Source: Streptomyces sp. RPA4-2 (GTDB lineage: Bacteria; Actinomycetota; Actinomycetes; Streptomycetales; Streptomycetaceae). Taken from it: a DNA stretch of 64,000 nt. This document shows, in pieces, positions 43,507-52,512 of this stretch (position 1 is the first letter of the stretch; every line of letters begins with the position of its first letter). The DNA lies in contig NZ_CP050975.2 in the NCBI RefSeq assembly GCF_012273515.2, forward strand, positions 2,976,001-3,040,000. The letters are read 5' to 3'. The notes under the pieces are model-generated. The model was not told the DNA's origin. It did no database searches and saw only the letters and a list, made by a program, of their open reading frames with translations. The translations under genes and the position numbers were made by a program.

Positions 43507-44901
43507 GTGACGGCGACGACATCTTCAGAGCCGCACACACCGTCGCCGTCGGGCGCGCTCTCGGTACGCGCCCGTCGCCCCCGTGGGTACCGTGACGCGC
43601 TGGCCCTCATGACCCTCCCCCTGCTCGCCGCGCTCGTCCTGCCCGCCGCGTTCGCCGGCGGCGGCACCCGTCGGTGGTTCGGCGGGCGTTCCGAGAGCCA
43701 GCGGGCCGAGGCGCAGGCCGCGAAGGACGCCGCAGCGGCCGCCTTCTACGAACTGGACACCGCCCAGCGGGATCTGCGGATCTCGATCGAGACGATCACC
43801 GCTGTCGACGACTCCCCCGCCGCCCGCCGCGCCGTCTCCGACTTCGAGGCGCTGGGGCGGCGCATCGACGACGCGAGCGGGAAGTACATCGAGGCCGTCG
43901 ACGCCCACGACCTCGACCGTGACGAGCTGGAGGCCTCGGTCGCCGCGCACGCCCGTACCGAGCTGACCGCCGCCAAGGACGAGCTGAACCGGGTGAAGGG
44001 CGAGCTGGACCGGTACGCGCAGGGGCTCGGTCCGCTGCTCGGCAAGGCCGAGACCCAGCTGGCCCGCCTCGCGCCGGCCGTCGAGCGGGCCCGCCAGGCA
44101 CTGCTCGCCGCCTCGAACGCGCTCGACGACGTACGCGGCTCCGGGCTCACGGCCGACGATCTCGCCGCCCGCCTGGCCGCCCTCGGACCCGAGCTGACCA
44201 AGCTCAACCAGGGCGCCGGGCAGCACGGCGTGCCCGAGACGCTGGAGCGGGCAGAGCGAGTCTCCCGGGAGGCCGGGGCGGTGCGCGCGGAGGCCGAGCG
44301 GCTGCCGGAGCGGGCCGCCGAGATCGATCACCGGCTGGTGTCGCTGCGCACCCGCGCCCAGGCGCTGACCACCCGTGCCGGGCAGGTGGAGCCGGTACTG
44401 AGCGAGCTGCGGCGCCGCTTCACGGCCGCGTGCTGGCAGGACCTGCAGCACGTACCGGACCATGCCGCGGAGAACGTGCGGCAGGCCGAGCTGAAGCTGA
44501 AGGAGGCGCAGGCCGCGCGGGACGCCCAGCGCTGGCCGGACGCGACCTCGCTGCTGTCCACCGTGCGGGCGCTGCTGAACAGTACCGACGAGGCCGTGTC
44601 GGCGGCCGGCGACCGGCTGCGGCGGCTGAACGCCGTCGCCAAGGACCCGCAGCAGGAGATCGACCGCACCCGGTTCGCCCTGCGCGACGCCCAGCGGCTG
44701 GCCATGGCGGGCCGCAACACGCCGGACCCGCGACACGCCCGTCCCCTCGACGACGCCGTGGCCCGCCTGGACCGCGCCGTCTCCTCGCTGGAGGGGCGTC
44801 ATCCCGACTTCTGGCACTTCCTGACCGAGACGGAGGCGGTACGGGGGGCGGCGGCGCGGGTCGTCTCCCAGATCCGCGGGGAGCGGGGAGCCGGGGCCTG
44901 A
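43507..44901 (+). CDS. Coiled-coil membrane protein, hypothetical
   Basis: 464 aa from GTG 43507, with AGAGGGAT just upstream (the frame is open further back). One TM helix (ALMTLPLLAALVLPAAFAG) after a basic N-terminus, then about 400 residues of Ala/Glu/Arg/Leu heptads (LTAAKDELNRVKGELDRYAQ, RQAELKLKEAQAARDAQRWP), forming a long extracytoplasmic or cytoplasmic coiled coil. I recall similar uncharacterised proteins in Streptomyces. Upstream (43390-43430) is a short tandem repeat of TCGAACTCTCGG. Confidence 0.82.
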   Translation: MTATTSSEPHTPSPSGALSVRARRPRGYRDALALMTLPLLAALVLPAAFAGGGTRRWFGGRSESQRAEAQAAKDAAAAAFYELDTAQRDLRISIETITAVDDSPAARRAVSDFEALGRRIDDASGKYIEAVDAHDLDRDELEASVAAHARTELTAAKDELNRVKGELDRYAQGLGPLLGKAETQLARLAPAVERARQALLAASNALDDVRGSGLTADDLAARLAALGPELTKLNQGAGQHGVPETLERAERVSREAGAVRAEAERLPERAAEIDHRLVSLRTRAQALTTRAGQVEPVLSELRRRFTAACWQDLQHVPDHAAENVRQAELKLKEAQAARDAQRWPDATSLLSTVRALLNSTDEAVSAAGDRLRRLNAVAKDPQQEIDRTRFALRDAQRLAMAGRNTPDPRHARPLDDAVARLDRAVSSLEGRHPDFWHFLTETEAVRGAAARVVSQIRGERGAGA

Positions 44902-45081
44902 CCGCTCCGGGCGGCCGCCCGCCCCTGTGTTCACCTCCGCCTCCGCCTCCACCCCGCACCCTGCCGCCGCCTCTCCCCGCCGGTCCGTCCGTCGCGGGCG
45001 GTCCTGTGGTGGCGGTCGCGGCCCCGCGGGCGGATGCTGGTGGGTACGTACGGCCTCCGCTAGCTGCAGAGGGAGGCGGAT

Positions 45082-45942
45082 ATGGCCACGCACGTACTTC
45101 GTCCCGGACCCGGGAAGCGCTTCGTCCTCGACGAGCACCTGCCCGTCGATCACCGGCTGAGCACGTTCTACCGGATCGGCGCGGGCCTGATGGGCCTGTT
45201 CCTGCTCGCCTTCGGCATCCTGGGCCTGACCGACAACATCGGCTTCTTCACCACCCACGGGGACACCGTCGTGGGGCTGAACACCAACGGCACGCTCAGT
45301 GTGCTGTCCATCTGCGTCGGGCTCATCCTGTTCGCGGGCATGGTGATCGGCGGGAACGTCGCCTCGACGGTCAACATGGTGCTCGGTGTGCTGTTCATCC
45401 TCAGCGGCTTCCTGAACCTGGCGCTGCTGGACACCACCTTCAACTTCCTCGCCTTCCACATCCAGAATGTGCTGTTCAGCTTCGTGGTGGGCGTCCTGCT
45501 GATGTTCTTCGGGATGTACGGGAGGGTCGGCTCGGCCCTGCCGCACGACAACCCGTACTGGAAGGCCCGCAATCCCGAGGCGGTGGAACGGGAGGAGCGG
45601 GTCCGGACCCTGCAGGAGTCGGCCACGGCGACGGCGCTGCAACGAGGCCGCAGCACCCCGCAGGCCCCGGGGACCCCGGGAGCCACGATCTCCAGGGAGA
45701 AGGACTCCCCGGCCATGGGTCCTGGGAGCGGAACCCGCGACACCATGGACCCCGGGAGCGGAACCCGCGACACCATGGACCCCGGGAGCGAGGCCCCCGG
45801 CACCATGGGCCCCGGGAGCGAGGCCCCCGGCACCACGGACCCCGAGGGCAGGAACCACCCCGGCACCATGGGCCCGGGGGGCAGGGACCACCCCGGCACC
45901 ACGGACCACGGGGGCAGGGATCCCGGGGCCATGGACCCCTAG
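45082..45942 (+). CDS. DUF4383 membrane protein with repeat-bearing tail
   Basis: 286 aa, ATG 45082. Four TM helices of the DUF4383 type: RIGAGLMGLFLLAFGILGLT, VLSICVGLILFAGMVIGG, VNMVLGVLFILSGFLNLALL and NVLFSFVVGVLLMFFGMYGR. The usual family member stops near residue 150-170; here a cytoplasmic tail of over 100 residues follows with tandem 10-residue repeats (PGSGTRDTMD, PGSEAPGTMG) from 30-bp DNA repeats at about 45718-45940. The tail looks recently expanded. Confidence 0.88.
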   Translation: MATHVLRPGPGKRFVLDEHLPVDHRLSTFYRIGAGLMGLFLLAFGILGLTDNIGFFTTHGDTVVGLNTNGTLSVLSICVGLILFAGMVIGGNVASTVNMVLGVLFILSGFLNLALLDTTFNFLAFHIQNVLFSFVVGVLLMFFGMYGRVGSALPHDNPYWKARNPEAVEREERVRTLQESATATALQRGRSTPQAPGTPGATISREKDSPAMGPGSGTRDTMDPGSGTRDTMDPGSEAPGTMGPGSEAPGTTDPEGRNHPGTMGPGGRDHPGTTDHGGRDPGAMDP

Positions 45943-46086
45943 CACCGCGGCAGGCAACCAGTACCGCGCCGGGCAACGGCCCTCACGTGGTCGCCCGGAT
46001 CGGTCAGGGCGTGGTGCGCGCTGAAGCCCGTCACGGTGCCCGTGGTGTTCAACTGCGGCGAAACCGGGTGGATTTCATGGAGACAA

Positions 46087-46119
46087 GGTCAACTCCCCTA
46101 CCAGAAAGGTAAGTTGACC
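46087..46119 (-). terminator. Hairpin downstream of the deacetylase gene
   Basis: GGTCAACT (46087-46094) pairs with AGTTGACC (46112-46119), 10 bases past the stop codon at 46129 on the minus strand. Confidence 0.6.
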
Positions 46120-46128
46120 GGCCAAAAG

Positions 46129-47430
46129 CTACTTCACCACCGTCGACCAGTCCGGCGACTGCGCGGGATCCAGGCTGCGCAGCCGCAGCAGCGTCGCCGG
46201 CTTCTGCACGTCGAGCCAGTCGGCCAGTTCCCGGAAGGACACACAGCGAACGCCCTTCTTGGTGCAGACGTTCTTGACGACCTGATCGATGGACTTCATG
46301 TAGATGCCACCGTTCCAGTCCTCGAAGTGGTTGCCGATGAAGAGTGGCGCCCGGCTGCCGTAGTACACGCGGTCGAAGCCCGCCATGTACGACTGCACGG
46401 TCTCCTGCTCCCACTGCGGGTACTTCGCCGGGTCGCCCGTGGTCTCGCCGCCGGACTGGTTGTAGAGGAAGTTGAAGTCCATGGACAGGCCCTGGTACTT
46501 GCCCTTCTCGTACGGCAGCATCTGGAGCGGGAAGTCCCAGACGCCCTCCTGCTTGGTGGGCCATATCTGGTACTGGCCGGCCGAGCTGGCGTCGTAGCGC
46601 CACTTGTACTTCTTGGCGGTGGCCTTCATGGCCTTGAGCAGGTTCGGCTGCCCCTCCAGGCACGGCGCGCGGCCGCCGTTGACCTCACGCGTGGGGTCGA
46701 AGGGCAGGGCCGGCAGGTCGGTGTAGCCGGTGTTGGTCTTCCACTTCTCCACGAAGGAGAAGAACTGGTTGATCTCGCTCTCCCACTCCGCCACACTCCA
46801 GTCCCCGCCGCCCTTGTCACCGCAGAAGTGGCCGTTGAAGTGGGTGCCGATCTCGTTGCCCTCCTTCCACGCCTCGCCGAGCTGCTCCAGCGTGGTACGG
46901 ATGTGCTCGTCGGTGGGATAGCTGATCGCGGCGGAGCCCGGCGAGTGCATCGGCGGCTCGTAGAGCTTCTTCTTGGCCTTGGGCAGCAGATAGATGCCGG
47001 TCAGGAAGAACGTCATGTGGGCGTTGTATTCCTTGGCCATCTCCGTGTAGTGCGAGAAGAGCTTGTCGTCGCCCTGCAGGGCGCCGTCCCAGGAGAAGAC
47101 GACGAACTGGGGCGGTTTCTCACCCGGCTTGAGCGGCACGGGCTTCAACCCGCCCTTCTGCGGGCCGCTGTAGGACGTGGAGCCGTCCCCGAGCACCTTG
47201 GTCTTCCCGTCCCACACGGGCTCCTTGGGCGCCTTCGGGGCGGCACTGGAGCCGCGTCCGGCGGACGCGGCCGGAGTGGTGCTGTCCGAGCCCCGCAGAG
47301 CGAGGAAGGCGGCCGTGGAGGTGGCCACGACGAGGAACGCCGTCATCGCCACGAAACTCTGGCGCGCGGACGTGGCAGCGGAACCGGGAGCGGGCTCGCG
47401 GCGGCGGCGCCGGCTGTGCTTCGAGTTCAT
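46129..47430 (-). CDS. Secreted polysaccharide-deacetylase-like protein
   Basis: 433 aa from ATG 47430 (an in-frame GTG at 47439 is possible). A long basic stretch precedes a signal-anchor (FVAMTAFLVVATSTAAFLAL). The NodB-like fold is seen in PPQFVVFSWDGALQGDDKLF, NAHMTFFLTGIYLLP, EGNEIGTHFNGHFCGDKGG (H-x-x-x-H metal ligands as HFNGH) and MDFNFLYNQSGGE. The usual D-D of the first motif is W-D-G, so activity may be altered. It probably acts on cell-wall glycan. It is on the same strand as, and 60 bases from, the PBP gene. Confidence 0.8.
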   Translation of the reverse strand: MNSKHSRRRRREPAPGSAATSARQSFVAMTAFLVVATSTAAFLALRGSDSTTPAASAGRGSSAAPKAPKEPVWDGKTKVLGDGSTSYSGPQKGGLKPVPLKPGEKPPQFVVFSWDGALQGDDKLFSHYTEMAKEYNAHMTFFLTGIYLLPKAKKKLYEPPMHSPGSAAISYPTDEHIRTTLEQLGEAWKEGNEIGTHFNGHFCGDKGGGDWSVAEWESEINQFFSFVEKWKTNTGYTDLPALPFDPTREVNGGRAPCLEGQPNLLKAMKATAKKYKWRYDASSAGQYQIWPTKQEGVWDFPLQMLPYEKGKYQGLSMDFNFLYNQSGGETTGDPAKYPQWEQETVQSYMAGFDRVYYGSRAPLFIGNHFEDWNGGIYMKSIDQVVKNVCTKKGVRCVSFRELADWLDVQKPATLLRLRSLDPAQSPDWSTVVK

Positions 47431-47490
47431 ACGGGGCACATTCTGGGAGGGGGGCGGACGGAGCGAGAGACGGCTTCTCGGCCGTCGTGG

Positions 47491-49830
47491 TCAGCCGAGC
47501 GGGCTCATGGCGCCGGCCCAGATGCCGTACGGGACATCGTCGTCGGGGGTGCCTGCGATCCCCTTGAGCGGCAGCGGTTCGAGGCTCTTGGTCAGGTCCA
47601 GGCGGTAGAGGACGACCGCCGTCGACACGGAACTGTTCGTGCCGACGTACCAGGCGGCCTTGTCGTCGTGCGTGGTGCCGGGCTTCCCGGCCGCCCGCGG
47701 CGCGGACTGGGACGCGGCGGGATGCGCCTCGCGGAAGGAGTCCGTGAGCGCCTCGGTGACCTGGGTGGCCACCTCGGGACGTACCGCGCGGTGGGACCGG
47801 GGCGTGACCAGGGCGACCGAGGAGCCGTTGCGGGTGATGCGCCGCACGGAGTACGGCTCGGTGTGCGACCCCTCCGCGGCGAAGGTGGCGTACGAGTTCG
47901 CCATCCGGATCGCGCTGGGTGTGGAGCTGCCCAGCGACAGCGCGGGCACCTGCGGTCCCAGGCTGGAGGGGAGCAGTCCGGCTGCCTCGGCGGTCTCCCG
48001 CACCTTGTCCAGTCCGGTGTCCATGCCGAGCTGCATGAACGGCACGTTCACGGACTCGGCCAGCGCCTTGCGCAGACTGATCGGCCCGTAGGACTTGTTG
48101 CCGTCGTTGTGGGCGGCGACCTTCTTGCCGCCGCGGTCCCAGTAGGGGCCCTCGGGCGTGGAGACGGGGACGCCGTCGTCACCGTCGTAGACGGACTCGG
48201 GCGAGACCGGTGCCGCCGTGCTGTCGCGGGTCTTGTGGATCCCGTGCTGGAGTCCGGCGGCGTAGACGAACGGCAGGAACGCCGAACCGGCCGGGACGGT
48301 GGTGGCGTTGGACTCGTTGTAGCCCTGCGTGCGGTGGTCCGGACCGCCGTAGACGGCGAGGATCCGGCCGTCGGTGGCCACCGAGGCGGCTCCGTAGTGC
48401 GCGGTCTTCGCCGTACCGGGATCGCTCTTCAGCGCCTTCTTGCGGGCCTGGGACACGGCGTCGGTGAGCGCGGTCTCCCGTTTGCGGTCGAAGGTCGTGT
48501 AGATCTGGTAGCCGCCCAGGTCGAACTCCTTGTCGGAGATGTGGCCGGCCTTCTTGGCGTACTGGGTCGCCAGTTCCACCAGGTAGTCGCTCTGCTTGCC
48601 CGTGTCGTAGACCCGGCCCTGCTTGAGCGGCTCGGGGAACTTCGTGTACTGGGCGCGCTCGGCCGGCGACAGCTTGCCGATCTTGACCATGCGGTCGAGG
48701 ATCCAGGACCAGCGTTCCACGGCCCGGTCGTGGTTCTTCTGGCTCAGCGTGGGGTCGTAGAGGCCCGCGCCCTTGAGGAGCGAGGCGAGGAAGGCGCCCT
48801 CGCTCGCGTTGAGCCGGCTCACGTCCTTGCCGTAGTAGGCCTGGGAGGCGCGCTGGAGGCCGTAGGTGCCGCGGCCGAACCAGCTGGTGTTGAGGTAGCC
48901 CTCGAGGATCTTGTCCTTGCTCATCCTGTTGTCGAGCTTCAGGGAGATCATGGCCTCGGTGAACTTGCGGGTCACCGTCTGGTTCTGGGTCAGATAGACG
49001 TTCTTGACGTACTGCTGGGTGATCGTCGAACCGCCCTGGGTGTCCCCCTGGCCCACCGTGCGCACCAGGGCGCGGCTGATGCCCTTGAAGGAGATGCCCG
49101 GGTCGGAGTAGAAGCTCTCGTTCTCCGCCGCCAGCACCGCCCAGCGCACCTGCTCGGGTATGTCCTTCAACGGCATCGCCTGCCGCTGCACCCACCCGGT
49201 ACGGGCCATGGGTGTTCCGTCCGACCAGAAGTAGACGTTGTCCTGCTGGGTGGCATAGGTGTTCAGGTTCTTGGGAATGTCTGTGGCGGCGTACGCGATG
49301 GCCAGCAGCGAGGTGCTCAGGCCGATGGCCAGGCCCCACGCCGCGAGCCACTGCCGCCACGAGGGCACCCAGCGCCGCCAGCCGGTCCGGCCCGGCCGGG
49401 GGTACTGCGGTTTCAGACGGCGGGCGAGAGGCGCGAGCCGCCCGACGAGAGCGGAGGACTGCACGGGCCGACGACGGGAGCCACGATGGCGTGAATTCGC
49501 CGCTCGATCGGCTTGTTGTGTGTCTTCCTCCGCCTCCGGAGGCTCCTCGGCGGGAGTCTCGTCGGGGACATCGGCGCGCGGCGGTATACGAAGCTGGGTG
49601 GTCTCCTCGGCGGGGCGGTCCGCGCGCGGTGGCAGACGAAGCTGCGTGGTCTCCTCGGCGGGCGGTATTCGAAGCTGGGTGGTCTCCTCGGCGGGGCGTC
49701 CGGCGCGCGGCGGTATACGGAGCTGCGTGGTCTCCTCGGCGGGCGACTCGTTCCCCGTGCGCCGGCCCGCGGGGTCCTTCGGCTCGTCCTCGCGGCGGCC
49801 TGCGCGGTCGTCCTCCCCCGGTTCAGCCAT
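47491..49830 (-). CDS. Bifunctional-type penicillin-binding protein (GT51 + degenerate transpeptidase)
   Basis: 779 aa. A disordered cytoplasmic N-terminus has PAEETTQLRIPPR-type repeats, then a TM helix (WLAAWGLAIGLSTSLLAIAY). The glycosyltransferase (about 200-400) keeps the catalytic Glu236 in AAENESFYSDPG (the usual D after E is N), GGSTITQQYVKNVYL, RKFTEAMISLKL and KDKILEGYLNTSWFGRGTYG. In the transpeptidase the SxxK motif reads S516-A-F-L519, so the general-base Lys is absent. SxN is intact (S593-V-N595), and the KTG motif is K716-P-G. The glycan polymerase is probably active and the cross-linking domain not. The DNA supports these residues in frame. Confidence 0.9.
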   Translation of the reverse strand: MAEPGEDDRAGRREDEPKDPAGRRTGNESPAEETTQLRIPPRAGRPAEETTQLRIPPAEETTQLRLPPRADRPAEETTQLRIPPRADVPDETPAEEPPEAEEDTQQADRAANSRHRGSRRRPVQSSALVGRLAPLARRLKPQYPRPGRTGWRRWVPSWRQWLAAWGLAIGLSTSLLAIAYAATDIPKNLNTYATQQDNVYFWSDGTPMARTGWVQRQAMPLKDIPEQVRWAVLAAENESFYSDPGISFKGISRALVRTVGQGDTQGGSTITQQYVKNVYLTQNQTVTRKFTEAMISLKLDNRMSKDKILEGYLNTSWFGRGTYGLQRASQAYYGKDVSRLNASEGAFLASLLKGAGLYDPTLSQKNHDRAVERWSWILDRMVKIGKLSPAERAQYTKFPEPLKQGRVYDTGKQSDYLVELATQYAKKAGHISDKEFDLGGYQIYTTFDRKRETALTDAVSQARKKALKSDPGTAKTAHYGAASVATDGRILAVYGGPDHRTQGYNESNATTVPAGSAFLPFVYAAGLQHGIHKTRDSTAAPVSPESVYDGDDGVPVSTPEGPYWDRGGKKVAAHNDGNKSYGPISLRKALAESVNVPFMQLGMDTGLDKVRETAEAAGLLPSSLGPQVPALSLGSSTPSAIRMANSYATFAAEGSHTEPYSVRRITRNGSSVALVTPRSHRAVRPEVATQVTEALTDSFREAHPAASQSAPRAAGKPGTTHDDKAAWYVGTNSSVSTAVVLYRLDLTKSLEPLPLKGIAGTPDDDVPYGIWAGAMSPLG

Positions 49831-50185
49831 GGCGGGCTCCGGCGCGTGGACGGCCCAGAGGATGCGGGACATCCATGTGATGCCATGCCTCGGTCACGAC
49901 TGCGTCTCCCTCCGCACTTCGGAATTGCGCGCGCGGGCAGATGCAGCGGCCGCACATGCGGCTGCGAGCCCCCCATCCCCGACCTTGCGGCTCGTCGCGG
50001 CCCTCTTAAATTATCAGCGACTAATACGATCTCTTCGCTCAGGAACGAGACAGAAATGTTCCGGAGCTCGAGCCGGCCTGCTGCGGGCGACCGCGGACTG
50101 TCTGGTTCCGGTCCCCGCCGGCCCCGCCGGAAAGCCGCGTCACGGAACACTGCGATCGTCGCCACCGGCCCGCTAACCTGGGCAC
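49831..50185. other. Divergent intergenic region, PBP / FmdB
   Basis: 355 bases without a gene. An AT-rich patch around 50005-50035 (TTAAATTATCAGCG then ACTAATACG) stands out in this GC-rich DNA and may hold promoter elements for one or both genes. Confidence 0.6.
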
Positions 50186-50413
50186 ATGCCTCGCTACGAG
50201 TACCGCTGCCGGACCTGCGGCGACACCTTTGAACTGAGCCGACCGATGGCGGAATCCGCGGCCCCCGCGGCCTGCCCCGCCGGACATGACGACACAGTGA
50301 AACTTCTCTCCACCGTCGCGGTCGCGACGGGCGGCGCGGCGTCGGCGCCGCGCGCGAGCGGTGGTGGAGGCGGGGGCGGCGGCGGTTGCTGCGGCGGAGG
50401 CTGCTGCGGCTGA
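50186..50413 (+). CDS. FmdB-family zinc-ribbon protein
   Basis: 75 aa, ATG 50186. MPRYEYRCRTCGDTFELSRP is the FmdB zinc ribbon, with the second pair in CPAGHDDTVKLLSTVAV. A Gly-rich tail ends CCGGGCCG. These are putative regulatory proteins that bind zinc; the role is unknown. It is alone and divergent from the PBP gene. Confidence 0.88.
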   Translation: MPRYEYRCRTCGDTFELSRPMAESAAPAACPAGHDDTVKLLSTVAVATGGAASAPRASGGGGGGGGGCCGGGCCG

Positions 50414-50491
50414 CCCGCCTTTTCTCAGGAACTCTTCACGTTTGTCCGGCGGGTCCCGGGAGCGTCGCCCCCGGGACCCGTCGGCGCTTCC

Positions 50492-51319
50492 TCAGACCGG
50501 GCCGGGCCGCCCGCAGGCGGTCATGAACTCCCGCAGGATCCGTTCGCCCGCCGCGACGCCCCGCTCCGGGAGCGCCGTGACCGCCGGCCCGGTCCAGTCG
50601 GCCTCGGCCAGTTCGCCGTGGCCCGGACGCCAGCCCCGGTCGGCGGCCAGCAGCAGGTCGGCGTCGAGGAGGGAGTCACCGGCGGCGAGGGTCAGGGTCG
50701 TGCCGGTGCGCCGGGCGACCTCACGCATCGCCGCGCTCTTGGTGAGCGGCTTCGGAACGGCGTAGATCTTGCGGCCCTGGAGCGAGACGGTCCAGCCGCG
50801 GTTCTCGGCCCAGACGGCGAGCTCCTTCACCCACTCCTCGGGCAGCAGTTCGCGCTCGACGACGAGATAGACGAACAGGTCCTCGGCGACCCGGTGCTTG
50901 CGGACCCAGGCCGGGTCGGCGGTGGCCTCCAGGTGCGCGCGCACCTCGGCCAGCGGAGCGCACTCGGCGGCGAGCCGCGTGGTCACCCGCGCGTGCCACC
51001 GCGGATCGGACACGCCGTCGACGAGCAGGTGCCCGCCGTTGGCGCAGATCGCGTACTTCGGGGCGGGCCCCGGCAGGTTGATGCGCTGGTACTGCTTGCG
51101 GGTGCGGGTCGTGGTGGGCACGAAGTCCGCCGTGTCGCCGAGTTCCGAGAGCAGCGCGGCGGCCGTCTCGGTCATGTAGGACAGCGGCCTGCTCTCGTGC
51201 ACCTCGACGCAGAGCAGCCGGGGCGCCCGAGCGTCCGGCATGGTCAGCCCGAGGGCCGCGGCGGAGTAGATGAGCGTACGGTCCAGATCGCTGGCGACGA
51301 GAGCTTTTGCCGCGGACAT
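50492..51319 (-). CDS. HAD-family hydrolase of the Ter stress cluster
   Basis: 275 aa, ATG 51319. LVASDLDRTLIYSAAALGLT is the HAD motif I, with KPLTKSAAMREVARRTG and LAAGDSLLDADLLLAADRGW as motifs III and IV. Its start overlaps the stop of the preceding phosphoribosyltransferase gene by one base (TGATG), so they are co-translated. In Ter-linked operons HAD phosphatases accompany PRTase, TRSP and citrate-lyase-like enzymes that are predicted to make a nucleoside-like metabolite. Confidence 0.87.
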   Translation of the reverse strand: MSAAKALVASDLDRTLIYSAAALGLTMPDARAPRLLCVEVHESRPLSYMTETAAALLSELGDTADFVPTTTRTRKQYQRINLPGPAPKYAICANGGHLLVDGVSDPRWHARVTTRLAAECAPLAEVRAHLEATADPAWVRKHRVAEDLFVYLVVERELLPEEWVKELAVWAENRGWTVSLQGRKIYAVPKPLTKSAAMREVARRTGTTLTLAAGDSLLDADLLLAADRGWRPGHGELAEADWTGPAVTALPERGVAAGERILREFMTACGRPGPV

Positions 51320-52512
51320 CAGACCGCCACCGCCCTGCCGTCGGCACCGGTCGCGCCCCGCGTGTACTTCGGGTGGATCAACCCCACGCAGGTGTAAGGG
51401 AGTTCGGCGACCTCCTCGACAGGCACCCCGCGCTGCTCGGCGAGCAGCCGTACGTGGTCGAGGTCGGCGCCGGCTCCCGCGCGGGCCAGGATCTTCCAGG
51501 GGACCCGGCGCAGCAGCACCCGGGTGGTCTCGCCGACGCCCGGCTTGACGAGGTTCACGTCGTGGATCCCGTGCTCCTCGCTGATCCGCTCGACGGCCGC
51601 CCAGCCCTCCCAGGTGGGGGTGCGGTCGGCGGTGAGGAGTTCCTTCGCCTGGCCGCAGGCCGCCTCGGCGACGTCGGGGAAGTGGGCCGCGACGGCGTCC
51701 AGGAACTCGACGGAGACGTCGGAGCCGGCGAGTTCGCGGTAGAACTTCGCGCCGTGGAAGTCGTGTTCGCCGACCAGGTCGGAGCGCAGGACGGTCCGCG
51801 ATATCAGCCCGGACACGGTCGAGTTGAGGCAGGCGGACGGGATGAGGAAGTCCTCACGGGTGCCGTACGTCCGTACGCAGGACCCCGGGTCGGCGAGGAC
51901 CGCGATCTCCGGGTCGAAGCCGGTGATTCCCTCGGCCGCCTCGAACTCCTCGACGGCCTGGGCGAGTTCGCGGGTGATCGCGCCCTTGCCGGTCCAGCCG
52001 TCGACGAACACGACGTCGGCGGGGTCGTGGTGGGCGGCCAGCCAGCGCAGCGCGTTGGGGTCGATGCCACGGCCGCGGACGATGGAGACGGCGTAGTGCG
52101 GCAGTTCGATGCCGTGGCGGTACTGGGCCCAGCGGCGCATCAGGACGCCGACGGGGGTTCCCGCGCGGGCCAGCGACACCAGGACCGGCCGCGGGGCCGA
52201 GGTGTCCCGGCCCGGTCCGAGCGGGGAGCGGGAGCGCTCGGCGAGCACCAGTTCGGTGACGGCACCGACGGCCTGGGCGATGCGGGCGGCCGAGGTGCCG
52301 AGGGCCGCGCGGAACAGCTCCTGGTACTGGTCGCTCGGCTGGTACTCGACGGGCAGCGACTCCGCGTAGTGGGCGCCGCCGCTCTGGATCGCCTCCTCGC
52401 GCTCCTCCGTCGGCGCCTCCAGCGTCACGTCCGAGAGATCCCGCAGCAGCCAGCCGACCTCGTCCGGCTCGTACGAGGAGAAGGCGGGGCCGCGGAGGGG
52501 CTCGGGCAGCAT
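51319..52512 (-). CDS. Phosphoribosyltransferase-like protein, PRTase_1 (StiP) type, Ter cluster
   Basis: 397 aa from ATG 52512 with GAAAGG upstream. SYEPDEVGWLLRDLSDVTLE, GAHYAESLPVEYQPSDQYQE, VLVSLARAGTPVGVLMRRWA and DVVFVDGWTGKGAITRELA define the family, which older annotations call cysteine protease StiP. The frame is open far upstream (beyond 52944), directly joining it to the TRSP domain, so a TRSP-PRTase_1 fusion cannot be excluded. Its stop overlaps the HAD start. Confidence 0.82.
   Translation of the reverse strand: MLPEPLRGPAFSSYEPDEVGWLLRDLSDVTLEAPTEEREEAIQSGGAHYAESLPVEYQPSDQYQELFRAALGTSAARIAQAVGAVTELVLAERSRSPLGPGRDTSAPRPVLVSLARAGTPVGVLMRRWAQYRHGIELPHYAVSIVRGRGIDPNALRWLAAHHDPADVVFVDGWTGKGAITRELAQAVEEFEAAEGITGFDPEIAVLADPGSCVRTYGTREDFLIPSACLNSTVSGLISRTVLRSDLVGEHDFHGAKFYRELAGSDVSVEFLDAVAAHFPDVAEAACGQAKELLTADRTPTWEGWAAVERISEEHGIHDVNLVKPGVGETTRVLLRRVPWKILARAGAGADLDHVRLLAEQRGVPVEEVAELPYTCVGLIHPKYTRGATGADGRAVAV

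Noticed and set aside
46036..49494. Very long plus-strand open frame (about 1150 codons) opposite the deacetylase and PBP genes
   Set aside because: Residue content is Ala/Arg/Gly/Leu/Val-rich with no domain; it is the mirror of the GC3 bias of the two real minus-strand genes, which have full motif sets.
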